64,000 nt of DNA, from positions 3,591,001-3,655,000 of the forward strand of contig NZ_CP120233.1 of the NCBI RefSeq assembly GCF_030012985.1. Reading direction: 5' to 3'. The translations under genes were made by a program, and so were the position numbers. The stretch is from Microbulbifer sp. VAAF005. Its GTDB lineage: Bacteria > Pseudomonadota > Gammaproteobacteria > Pseudomonadales > Cellvibrionaceae. Below, piece by piece: positions 56,126 through 64,000 of this stretch. Numbering within the stretch: the stretch's first letter is position 1; every line of letters starts with the position of its first letter. The notes beneath the pieces are model-generated. The model was not told the origin of the DNA. It saw nothing but the letters and a program-made list of their open reading frames with translations, and did not search any database.

Positions 56126-56779
56126 ATGAATGAGGAGCACAACGCGGTGCTGACCGATTGGCAGAGAGTCTGTCACGAATGCGATCTACTTTTAACCGGC
56201 AGCTTGGCGCCCCCGGGGCAAAAGCTGGTTTGTCCCCGATGTCGCTGTACTTTGCATCGCAATGGCAATCACAGTATTTACTACACCCTGGCTCTCAGCC
56301 TCACCGGCCTCTTATTATTTATTCCCTCTGTCAGCTTGCCGCTGCTCGACTTTTCCCTGTTCTCATTTGGTGCAGAAAGCACTTTGCTTAATGGCGTTTA
56401 CTCTCTTTTCAAGGCGGGATTTATTTGGCTCTCGGTGCTAGTGCTTTTCTGTAGCGTTATAGCTCCGGTAGGTAAATTTGCCCTGTTGTTATTTATTTGT
56501 TGGGGCAGCGCATGGGCCTGGCTTGACCGGCCGGTATCTAATGCTATTCGCTTTTACCAGCACATAAAAGAGTGGGGCATGCTCGATGTCTATATGCTCG
56601 GAATTTTGGTGGCGCTGATTAAATTACGGGATTTGGGCAAGATGGAGGTAGAACCGGGGCTGTACTGTTTTGGTGCCATGATGCTACTGGCAAATCTCTC
56701 TTCCCTGAGTTTTGACCAAACAGCAATTTGGCACCGCTTGGCACAACGTCGTGCGCTTAAAGGACAAGCTTGTGAATAG
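56126..56779 (+). CDS. PqiA/LetA-domain membrane protein, first half
   Basis: 217 residues. One PqiA domain: a zinc-ribbon-like start with CHEC and CPRC pairs (residues about 16-40), then four membrane helices (TLALSLTGLLLFIPSVSLPL; GFIWLSVLVLFCSVIAPVGKFALLL; WGMLDVYMLGILVALIKL). In E. coli LetA (YebS) and PqiA carry two such domains in one protein; here the second is a separate overlapping gene. Partner of MCE proteins in lipid transport between membranes. The stop overlaps the next start by 8 bases. Confidence 0.88.
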   Translation: MNEEHNAVLTDWQRVCHECDLLLTGSLAPPGQKLVCPRCRCTLHRNGNHSIYYTLALSLTGLLLFIPSVSLPLLDFSLFSFGAESTLLNGVYSLFKAGFIWLSVLVLFCSVIAPVGKFALLLFICWGSAWAWLDRPVSNAIRFYQHIKEWGMLDVYMLGILVALIKLRDLGKMEVEPGLYCFGAMMLLANLSSLSFDQTAIWHRLAQRRALKGQACE

Positions 56780-57452
56780 CGTACCAATTAAAGGTTTAAA
56801 GAAAGGCTTAACCAGCTGCCTATGCTGTCATCAATTAATTATTCTTCCCCAAATTGGTCGTTGTCGATGTCCGCGCTGTGGAGCGAGAGTGCATAGCAGA
56901 ATTGAGGGAAGCTTGATGTTGACCTGGGCTCTGACGATTACTGGCACTTTATTGCTTTTACCTGCCAATGTGTTGCCGATAATGACCGTAGTTTATTTAG
57001 GTGCCGGTGATCCCAGCACCATCATTAGCGGGGTTATGCAACTCTATAACTCGGGAATGTGGGGAATAGCTTTAGTTGTCTTTGTTGCCAGTATTGCAGT
57101 GCCTGTGATGAAGCTGCTGGGACTGGGGCTGCTCCTGATTCAAATCCAGTTGCGTATGTCCTTCGATCCAATTCAGTCCATGAAAATATACCGGGTGGTT
57201 TCCGGCATTGGCCGTTGGTCACTTTTAGACTTATTTATGATTTCAATTTTGGTATCACTAGTGGATATGGGATTTATTTCCCAGGTAACTGCTGGAGCTG
57301 GTGCTACGGCTTTTGCCTCTGTGGTAGTGGTGACCATGTTGGCGGCACGAACCTTCGATCCCCGACTAATTTGGGATGCCTACGATGGAGATCTGTATCA
57401 GTCTGCTGTAGAGCCGGAGACGGCCCATAGGAGTGCTGCAGAGAATGGCTGA
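56772..57452 (+). CDS. PqiA/LetA-domain membrane protein, second half
   Basis: 226 residues from GTG 56772, which overlaps the previous stop and follows AGGAC; the frame is open further up. A second PqiA domain with its own Cys pairs (CLCC, CPRC) and four helices (MLTWALTITGTLLLLPANVLPIM; IALVVFVASIAVPVMKLLGLGLLLI; WSLLDLFMISILVSLVDMGFI). Together with the previous gene it equals one E. coli LetA. The stop overlaps the start of the MCE gene (ATGGCTGA), so all three are translationally coupled. Confidence 0.88.
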   Translation: MNSVPIKGLKKGLTSCLCCHQLIILPQIGRCRCPRCGARVHSRIEGSLMLTWALTITGTLLLLPANVLPIMTVVYLGAGDPSTIISGVMQLYNSGMWGIALVVFVASIAVPVMKLLGLGLLLIQIQLRMSFDPIQSMKIYRVVSGIGRWSLLDLFMISILVSLVDMGFISQVTAGAGATAFASVVVVTMLAARTFDPRLIWDAYDGDLYQSAVEPETAHRSAAENG

Positions 57453-59826
57453 GGAACTGCCCCCGCAGGACATAAGTGAAGAACCTCGCCTGGATGGTGG
57501 TGCCCAGCGGGGAGTGGTGCGTACAAGTAAGGGATTGCCTTTGGTGTGGATTTTGCCCTTGATTGCAGGGCTAATTGCACTTTGGTTACTTTATCAGGAT
57601 TTTTCTGAGGGGGATGTTAAGGCCACTATTCTATTTCACTCCGGTGATGGCCTAGTAAAGGGCAAAACAGTAGTTAAGTATTCTGGAGTCGATATTGGGG
57701 TGGTTCAGGATGTTCGTTTGGTACCTAATGCGAAGGAGTTGAATGGTGCTGATGGAGTTTTAGCTGAGGTTAGTTTAAATCGCAGTGCAGAATATTTACT
57801 GGTGGAGGGAACTGAGTTTTGGGTAGTAAAACCAGAGCTTTCCATTACAGGGATTAGTGGTTTAGAAACATTGCTATCAGGGAATTATATTGCGGTTGAA
57901 TCAGGCAGTGGAAATCGCAAGCGCAATTTTGTCGCCCTGGACCAGCCCCCCGCGTTTATTCGTGGGGATGGTTTACGTGTCGTTTTACAGTCCCGTCGCT
58001 TGGGCTCTTTAAGTCGCGGGTCGCCGGTATATTATCGTCAATTGCGAGTCGGGCAGGTAGCGGATTACCGTTTGGATCGAAATGGAAGCGAAGTCAGTAT
58101 CGAATTATTTATTCGCCGCGAATATGCTTATCTGGTCCACCGGGGTAGTCGCTTTTGGAATAGTTCTGGAATTTCTATTGAAGGTGGCATCAGTGGAATC
58201 AGCGTCAACTTGGAATCTCTCGCAGCACTTTTTGCTGGCGGGGTCAGTTTTTACACCCCGGAAAATCAACGCCAATCTCCACTTGCTGTAAATGGTAGTG
58301 AATTTAAGTTATACAAAAATTTTTCTGCAGCGGATGCGGGAATTCCAGTGACATTGAATTTTGATCAGGGGGTCAATGTCACTCCTGAAACTACAAAAGT
58401 TTATTATCAAGGTATCCAGGTCGGGGAAGTCAGCGCTGCCAAAGCGAATAACCGTTTAAATGGTATGGAAGTAAAAGTCCTTATGGATCCGACTACCGAT
58501 GAATTACTCACCGAAAATACTCGCTTCTGGTTAGCTCCTCCTACCCTGGATTTTACCGGCGGGCTTAATGATCTAATCCAGGGAAATCGTATAGAAGTGG
58601 ATCTGCGTAAAGGGCAGCGCTCACAGCGGAATTTTACTGCTCGGACATCTGCACCACCGATGGATCCTCGTGTGCCAGGGCTACACTTACGCTTGACTTC
58701 GCGTAACCCAGGATCATTGCAGCGCGGTGCTCCAGTTTATTTTCGCCGTATAGAAGTGGGAAAAGTTCAGGGAATGGAGCTACGAAGGGATGGCGAAGGC
58801 GTAGAAGTTTATGTCGTGATAGAGCCCCGTTATGCGCACTTTGTGCAGGAGGGCGTTCGATTCTGGAATGTCAGCGGATTGCGAGCCACCGCGAGCTTGA
58901 CCGAGGGGTGGAAGTGGAAGCGGATTCGTTGATGTCGCTTCTGCGCGGCGGCGTCGCCTTTGGTATACGTCGGGAAGATCTTGGAAAAGGCGGACAGGCG
59001 AAAAATGGAGATCAGTTTCCCCTTTATAGTAGCCGGGAGGCAGCTCTGGAAGGGGGGATACAGATTCAGGTGAGTCTCGTAAGTGCCGAGGGGCTTAGAG
59101 TTGGAGCCCCCTACGTTACCGCGGGGTGCAAGTTGGAGAGATCACCCGCCTGAGGCTCGATCGTTCTTTAGGAGAGGTGTGGGCTAGGGCGAAGTTGTAT
59201 CATCGAGGGGAACAGTTTGCCCGGGAGGGTACTCGTATATGGGTGGTATCCCCACAAATTGGCATTGATAAGATTGCCCATCTGGATACCCTGATTACAG
59301 GGCGCTACCTAGCGCTTGAGCCCGGCTTAGGTGGTCCTCAGACAAAGTTTTACGCTTTGGAACAGGCTCCGGAAGAAGACCTGGCAGAAACTTTTACCCG
59401 CCCTGGGCTGGGAATTATCCTGGATGCTGCGAGGCGAGGATCTTTGGTAGCAGGGAGTCCGGTTTATTATCGCCAAGTAAAAGTGGGGGAGGTTACAGGT
59501 TTTGCCTTGGGGGAGTATGCTGATCGAGTGTATATCTATGTTCATATTGAACCCCATTACCAGCCCCTGGTGCGAGAGCACACGGTGTTTTGGAATGCCA
59601 GTGGCGTCGATGTGAATTTTGGTCTGAAAAGTGGACTTAATATCAATACGGAATCGGCTCAGGCCCTGTTGCAGGGGGGATCGCATTTGCCACGCCAGAA
59701 GCCCCTTTTATGGGATTTGAAGTGGAGTCGGGCAGCCATTTCCCTCTCTACCCGAAAGCTGAACCCAAGTGGTATACCTGGAGTCCTAAGATAGAACTTT
59801 ACGGCACGGTCGAACCAGTAAAATAA
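57445..59826 (+). CDS. PqiB/LetB-like MCE protein with six MCE domains (three apparent frameshifts)
   Basis: About 794 residues after repair, from ATG 57445. One N-terminal membrane helix (LVWILPLIAGLIALWLLYQDF), then six MCE domains, beginning near GDVKATILFHSGDGLVKG, DGLRVVLQSRRLGSLSRG, GIPVTLNFDQGVNVTPE, GLHLRLTSRNPGSLQRG, GIQIQVSLVSAEGLRVG and GLGIILDAARRGSLVAG. E. coli PqiB has three and LetB seven. It forms a periplasmic tunnel for lipids. One missing base at each of G4 58905-58908, C5 59107-59111 and G6 59674-59679 breaks the frame; repaired, it ends WYTWSPKIELYGTVEPVK at 59826. Likely sequence errors. Confidence 0.87.
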
Positions 59827-59848
59827 GTACGGGAATGTAGGAGTTTTT

Positions 59849-60399
59849 ATGCGCTATTTATTAACAGGCTTGCTGAGTATCTTGGTATTGGCGGGTTGCC
59901 AGGAGATACAGGTTGAAAAAGCCGCTACCGGGGAGCCACCGGTTGCCTTTGCCACGTATAAATGGGGGGTAGCGCCGTTGAGTGGCTCAGAAGATGCCTC
60001 TGCCCAGCTGGTGGAGTTGGATGAAGAAATGCGGGATACCGTTGCCGCAGAGTTACAGCAACGAGGATATCGCCAAGTCTCCCAGGACCAGGATGCGGAT
60101 ATGGTGGTGGATTACCAGGTTGCGGTAGTCGATGAGTTTTTCTCCGGTGATACCCGGGATCCCAGCTGGGACAAACAGTTTGATAGCAATGCTCCACAGG
60201 ATGTAGTGGAACTACCGCCCCTGACAGATGCCCCCTTGGTGATTATGAGTGTGGGTATTGGGCGCCCGGGCGGGGCTGTGATTTGGGGGGGAGAGCCAGT
60301 GAATTGTTAACACGCCCCGATAGTATTGAGCAGCGTCAACGACTGATCGCCAATGGGGTCAGCGCACTCTTGCGGGATTTGCCTCCGGCCTATCAATAA
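59849..60399 (+). CDS. DUF4136 lipoprotein (one apparent frameshift)
   Basis: About 183 residues after repair. Lipoprotein signal (LLTGLLSILVLAGC), then the DUF4136 pattern: FATYKWGVAPLSG, MRDTVAAELQQRGYRQVSQDQDADMVVDYQV. The frame breaks at G7 60285-60291; one more G gives AVIWGGRASELLTRPDSIEQRQRLIANGV and ends LLRDLPPAYQ at 60399. It sits where E. coli pqi has the lipoprotein PqiC, so it may be an outer-membrane partner of the MCE tunnel, but DUF4136 differs from PqiC (DUF330). Likely a sequence error. Confidence 0.82.
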
Positions 60400-60431
60400 G
60401 TACGATTTGGCACGAAACGAAAAACAAGATT

Positions 60432-60460
60432 TAGCAGCCGCCGGGTTAAAGGTGGCTGCT
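60432..60460. terminator. Hairpin between the DUF4136 and GT genes
   Basis: AGCAGCC(G)CC...GG(T)GGCTGCT forms a stem of about nine pairs between two convergent genes. No T tract, so it may stop both transcripts only weakly or protect their 3' ends. Confidence 0.4.
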
Positions 60461-60468
60461 ATTCACCG

Positions 60469-61521
60469 CTAGCGCCCTTTCTTCATCAGGTTTTCGTATA
60501 GATCGATATAGGAGTCGACGATAACCTGTTTCGCATATGTCGTTGCGTACTCCTCGGCCGCATTTTCGATCAGGCTTTGGCGCAATTCCGGCGATTCGAT
60601 AACGGACTTCATGGCTTTGGCCAGTTCATCGGCATTATCGATAGGGGTAATCAGACCGGTTTTGCCATTGGTAATTACTTCTCCAGGGCCCTGAGAGTCC
60701 GTCGCTACTATAGGGCAGCGATGGGCCCAGGATTCCATCACAATAGAGCCCAGGCCCTCATGGCGCGATGGGCACACGAACATATCCGCAGTGCGCATCA
60801 GAGTGGTGACATCATTGCGCCAACCGAGGAAGCGAACCCGCTCTTCCAGGCCGAGTTGATGGCACAGGGATTTCAGCTTGCTCTCCTCTGGGCCACTACC
60901 CGCGAGCCACAGAGTGGCGTTGGGTACCTGGGTGAGTGAATGGAGGAGAGTGTCGAACCCTTTATTGATATGCAGGCGGCCTGCAGCCAGGATCAGGGGT
61001 CGGTCTTCCGGGGTGTTGAAGCTGTTTCTTGGCAGCGGATTAACCGGTGTCTCATCGGCAAAATTGGGGATATGGAAAATTTTATCCTTGGGGATGCCCC
61101 CGTCCCTTAAATGCTGGCAGATACCCTTGCTGATGCCGATCCAATAATCTGCGTGACGGTAATACTTCAGGTTGTAATAGTGCCCGAGGCGGCTTACCAA
61201 CAGGTATTTTTCAGAGTTGGGGGTGATTGAAGTAGCACGCCCCATCCAGGTCATCACGATATCCGGTTGCCATTGGTTCAGGGCATCCCGGTATTTTTTT
61301 CGGCCGAGAAAATCCAGCTTGCCACCAAATTTAAAACCTTCGGTTTCAACATTGTTGCCGCGCAGTGCCTGTACCCGGTGATCGTGGTTGCGAATAAACG
61401 CTTTTTCTGTAATTTCGCTGCGGGGATTTAATCCACTGACGAGACGCACAAAGAAATTTTCAGCACCACCGTGCTCAGCACCGGCGAGTATCTGTGCGAC
61501 TCGAATTGGGTTATTACTCAT
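60469..61521 (-). CDS. GT4-family glycosyltransferase
   Basis: 350 residues. GT-B fold with QILAGAEHGGAENFFVRLV at the N-terminus, ADYWIGISKGICQHLRDGG, ILAAGRLHINKGFDTLLHSL, RVRFLGWRNDVTTLMRTADMFVCPSRHEGLGSIVMESWAHRCPIVATDSQGPGEVI cut here into its usual EGLGSIVMES nucleotide-sugar motif, and a C-terminal helix. It probably adds a core or surface sugar; donor unknown. It follows the CgeB-like gene by 36 bases on the same strand. Intact. Confidence 0.9.
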   Translation of the reverse strand: MSNNPIRVAQILAGAEHGGAENFFVRLVSGLNPRSEITEKAFIRNHDHRVQALRGNNVETEGFKFGGKLDFLGRKKYRDALNQWQPDIVMTWMGRATSITPNSEKYLLVSRLGHYYNLKYYRHADYWIGISKGICQHLRDGGIPKDKIFHIPNFADETPVNPLPRNSFNTPEDRPLILAAGRLHINKGFDTLLHSLTQVPNATLWLAGSGPEESKLKSLCHQLGLEERVRFLGWRNDVTTLMRTADMFVCPSRHEGLGSIVMESWAHRCPIVATDSQGPGEVITNGKTGLITPIDNADELAKAMKSVIESPELRQSLIENAAEEYATTYAKQVIVDSYIDLYENLMKKGR

Positions 61522-61557
61522 AATCTATTGCATCTGATCGAATAGAGTGGGTCAACA

Positions 61558-62598
61558 CTACCTGAGTGTGCCATCCAGATTGATATCTTGAGCCCAAGCA
61601 TAGTCGTGGCTAAAAGGCTGTAGGCTTGTGGCTTCGACAATGTACTGAGCGTAGAGCTTCGAGTTCATTTCATTGTGGAAAAACTCCCTGGCCCGTGTGG
61701 CCCAGGCGCGTCGCTTGGCATCGTCACTGTTAAATTCGCGGATTTTTTCCAGTAGGTCCTGCTCATCGGAGAAATAAACGACGCTCTCAGCGGGTAACAA
61801 GTCATCAAAATGTAATTTATCACTGGTGAACTGCAAAATACCGTTGCCCGCCAACTGCGCCATGCGTGCTGAGGAATACCAGTAATGGGTATCCTGGCGA
61901 TTGAAATTCAGTCCCATTTTGGTTTGAGATAGAGCGTGGTCGTAGTCGCGGCCCCAAACGGGTGCCTCGCCGAAGCTGCCATAGGTTTTAAAGTTCAGCG
62001 AATCCCCCAAGGCATCTTTCAGGTTTTTAACCATTTGCAAACGCTTGGTGAAATTATTGCTGTTACTGCAGAAAAGCAGGTCGATGGCTAAATCTGTGCG
62101 TTCAGCGTTATTAAGGTTTTCAATCGAGGGTTCAACCGGGTTCGGCATGTGATAAACACGAGCACCAAAGCCCTCAAAAATTTTCAGTTCTCTTCGCCCG
62201 GTGGATACAAAAACTGCATCGGCGACTTCCGCGCGGTATTTGATTCGTTCGACATTGCTGGGAACAAAGAGGGGATCATTATTGCAGTGAGCGATAAAGC
62301 AATTGGGCAGGCGTTGCTTAATGGCCTTCAGAGTGTCGTTAGTGATCATATCGCAGTGGCCTGCAATGATGAGGTCTGGCTCAAAGGCCTCGACAGTTTC
62401 TATCAAGCGTCGGTTCGCCTTTTTTACACCCAGGTCGCGAATACCAAAGGGAGCCTCAAACGCGGCGATATCGCGGTCGCTGAACACTTGGGTGTAGTGG
62501 TCATTTTTAATCAGGCCGAAGGTGAGCTTTTGTGCCCAGCTAACCCTTGTCTTGCCATAGCGCCGTAGCTGCTGATAGGCGATATTCAGCACTCTCAT
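61558..62598 (-). CDS. CgeB-like glycosyltransferase
   Basis: 346 residues. A Rossmann-like N-terminal half (LIIAGHCDMITNDTLKAIK, FIAHCNNDPLFVPSNVERIKYRAEVADAVFVSTG cut to its FVSTGRRELKIFEGF turn) and a C-terminal glycosyl_trans_1_2-like half (HALSQTKMGLNFNRQDTHYW, SARMAQLAGNGILQFTSD, LLPAESVVYFSDEQDLLEKI, ARREFFHNEMN-like end). It resembles CgeB/DUF3880-type transferases seen with spore-coat or surface glycans. The acceptor is unknown. First of a two-gene unit with the GT4 gene; divergent from nudF. Intact. Confidence 0.78.
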   Translation of the reverse strand: MRVLNIAYQQLRRYGKTRVSWAQKLTFGLIKNDHYTQVFSDRDIAAFEAPFGIRDLGVKKANRRLIETVEAFEPDLIIAGHCDMITNDTLKAIKQRLPNCFIAHCNNDPLFVPSNVERIKYRAEVADAVFVSTGRRELKIFEGFGARVYHMPNPVEPSIENLNNAERTDLAIDLLFCSNSNNFTKRLQMVKNLKDALGDSLNFKTYGSFGEAPVWGRDYDHALSQTKMGLNFNRQDTHYWYSSARMAQLAGNGILQFTSDKLHFDDLLPAESVVYFSDEQDLLEKIREFNSDDAKRRAWATRAREFFHNEMNSKLYAQYIVEATSLQPFSHDYAWAQDINLDGTLR

Positions 62599-62744
62599 GT
62601 TGTGTACTCTCGAAATTCAACACGGAAACCCGGATAGCCTCTGTAGTCAGCGGCTGGTACGGTGGGCGCAGAGTATAACAGCTGGTACCCCGGTCTTGTC
62701 GCGGAAGCAGCGCAGCAAAACCGAAACCTAGGGAAAGACGAACC

Positions 62745-63407
62745 ATGCCACAAGATAACAGTCGAACTGATTTAAACCCGGAGTTCACCGCTGATTCGGT
62801 AGACATAATTTCCAGGGAAACCGTGTTTAAAGGATTTTTCACTATGGTGCGCCTGCGACTGCGCCACCGCTTGTTTCGCGGGGGTTGGAGCAATGAAATA
62901 GAGCGGGAGCTGTTTCAGCGTGGTGAGGCCGTGGGAGTCCTACTTTACGATCCTGTCAGGGACCTGTTGGCACTTACCGAGCAATTCCGTACGGGTGCCT
63001 TGGGACGCCCTGCAGGACCTTGGTGTCTTGAAGTGGTAGCCGGTATGGTGGAGAAAGGGGAGAATCTGGAGGATGTAGCGCGCAGGGAGGTGTTTGAAGA
63101 GTCTGGATGCACCGTGGACGACCTGTACTTTATCCACAGTTATATCCCCAGCCCCGGGGGCAGCTCGGAGCGGATACATCTGTATTGTGCCCTGGTAGAT
63201 TTGGAGCAGGCCGAGGGCGTATTCGGCCTGGCTGAGGAAAATGAGGATATCCGTTTGCGGGTATTCCCGAGGCAGAACGTCGTAGATGCGATGCGGAGGG
63301 ATTACGCCCCGGGAGAAAACCCGATAGACAATGCCACAACACTGATTTCGGTGCAGTGGCTAGAGTTAAATCGGAAACAGTTTACTCATATGACGTCACC
63401 CGCCTGA
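62745..63407 (+). CDS. nudF: ADP-ribose pyrophosphatase NudF
   Basis: 220 residues (E. coli NudF 209). Splits ADP-ribose to AMP and ribose 5-phosphate. The Nudix box is GMVEKGENLEDVARREVFEESG; other family segments are FKGFFTMVRLRLRHRLFRGG, LALTEQFRTGALGRPAGPW, and SYIPSPGGSSERIHLYCALVD. Cytoplasmic. Start ATG 62745 after GGGAAAG. In E. coli nudF lies opposite tolC and before yqiB and cpdA; here the DUF1249 gene follows 87 bases later, keeping that order. Intact. Confidence 0.95.
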   Translation: MPQDNSRTDLNPEFTADSVDIISRETVFKGFFTMVRLRLRHRLFRGGWSNEIERELFQRGEAVGVLLYDPVRDLLALTEQFRTGALGRPAGPWCLEVVAGMVEKGENLEDVARREVFEESGCTVDDLYFIHSYIPSPGGSSERIHLYCALVDLEQAEGVFGLAEENEDIRLRVFPRQNVVDAMRRDYAPGENPIDNATTLISVQWLELNRKQFTHMTSPA

Positions 63408-63494
63408 GCGGTCACAGCCTTTTGCGCTACTTTACCCGGACAAAAGGCAAACTGAGATGTAAATCACGGCGGCAATTGAATTGGAGTGTTGATA

Positions 63495-64000
63495 ATGGCT
63501 CTAGTGCGTGAGGTAGGTGCGCGTCAGCGCAGGCAGACGAAAATGTCGCCAAATGGCAACGGTAAAGCAGTATATCGCGTCGATTTACCGTCTTATCATG
63601 CCGACTGCGACGCTAACTACCTACGTCTACTGAGGCTGTTACCTGAGCTTTCAGAGAGAGAGCAATGGTGCTATCAAATCCCTGGTGGCAGCTTAAAGCT
63701 GAGAGTGGTAGCGCGATCCAGGTACACCACAGAAGTGTCACTGGACGCAGAGGTAAATCTCAGTGAAAGCCACTGGCTAGTATCTCCCAACCTGACCGCT
63801 CGTCTCTATCACGATGCGCGGATGGCAGAGGTGATAGCAGTTAATGGCTGTGGGCCGGTAGGTGGTAAAGGAGTGGATATCGCTTACCCAAATCCCCGTA
63901 TGCAGCGCGCAGATGAGAGGCCTCAGGCCAACCGTTTTCTCGGTGAGTGGCTTGAGTACTGTCTTGCAAATGGTCGCGCAGAATTTCAATTAGTGCTGGA
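63495..64000 (+). CDS. DUF1249 (YqiB-like) protein, cut by the window end
   Basis: An open frame from ATG 63495 to the window end, 168 residues so far. It matches the DUF1249/YqiB family: VDLPSYHADCDANYLRLLRL, LVARSRYTTEVSL-type strand (here VVARSRYTTEVSL), HDARMAEVIAV and RFLGEWLEYCLANGRAEFQL. E. coli YqiB is about 140 residues, so little should be missing; there is a short extra N-terminus. Its function is unknown. It is always found between nudF and cpdA, which should follow just outside the window. Confidence 0.88.
   Translation, partial: MALVREVGARQRRQTKMSPNGNGKAVYRVDLPSYHADCDANYLRLLRLLPELSEREQWCYQIPGGSLKLRVVARSRYTTEVSLDAEVNLSESHWLVSPNLTARLYHDARMAEVIAVNGCGPVGGKGVDIAYPNPRMQRADERPQANRFLGEWLEYCLANGRAEFQLVL

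Overview
The window looks like chromosomal DNA of a marine gammaproteobacterium, probably Cellvibrionales and Microbulbifer-like. This is an inference from gene content and gene order, not from a marker gene. Much of the housekeeping order (HAD phosphatase-rppH-ptsP, lgt-thyA-folA, ilvD; argA-argE, pit-DUF47; glnE-ilvE; waaA, tolC, nudF-DUF1249) resembles Pseudomonas order as I recall it.

Region 1 (1 to about 10.1 kb) is an accessory island. It is a minus-strand integron cassette array with no integrase visible in the window. Small orphan genes alternate with attC recombination sites, and several stop codons lie inside the attC core. Four mobile elements have entered it: a class C group II intron placed exactly inside an attC core (534-2451), an IS3-family element that splits a SUKH/SMI1-KNR4-like cassette gene (2698-3919), an IS50/Tn5-like IS4-family element inside another attC (6108-7581), and an IS91-family transposase at the upstream edge (8190-9398).

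Region 2 (10.1-26.1 kb) is core and envelope genes: ptsP, rppH, a HAD-IB phosphatase, an imelysin-like lipoprotein, a Tat-exported YcbK-like peptidase, a two-repeat DUF1566 protein, three YcbB-like L,D-transpeptidases in a row, a TANGO2/NRDE protein, lgt, thyA and folA.

Region 3 (26.4-32.5 kb) is a six-gene TonB2-type energy transduction operon (DUF3450, TtpC-like MotA/TolQ/ExbB, ExbB, ExbD, TonB, TPR protein), followed by a separately transcribed second TonB.

Region 4 (32.5-47.3 kb) holds amino-acid and phosphate genes: ilvD, argA, argE, an EamA exporter, pit with its DUF47 partner, a lone GspE/PilB-type ATPase, glnE, ilvE and ugd.

Region 5 (47.3-64 kb) is cell-surface assembly: an O-antigen ligase-like protein, an ELM1-family protein, a YrbL-like kinase, four glycosyltransferases, waaA (Kdo transferase), tolC, a split LetA/PqiA pair with a six-MCE LetB/PqiB-like protein and a DUF4136 lipoprotein, then nudF and the start of a DUF1249 (YqiB) gene.

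A notable technical feature is that at least ten otherwise intact genes are broken by apparent one-base losses, nearly all in homopolymer runs (HAD, third L,D-transpeptidase, TPR, argA, waaL-like, GT4, GT2, tolC, letB-like, DUF4136). This looks more like uncorrected sequencing or assembly error than true pseudogenes. I give the inferred full-length genes and mark each site.
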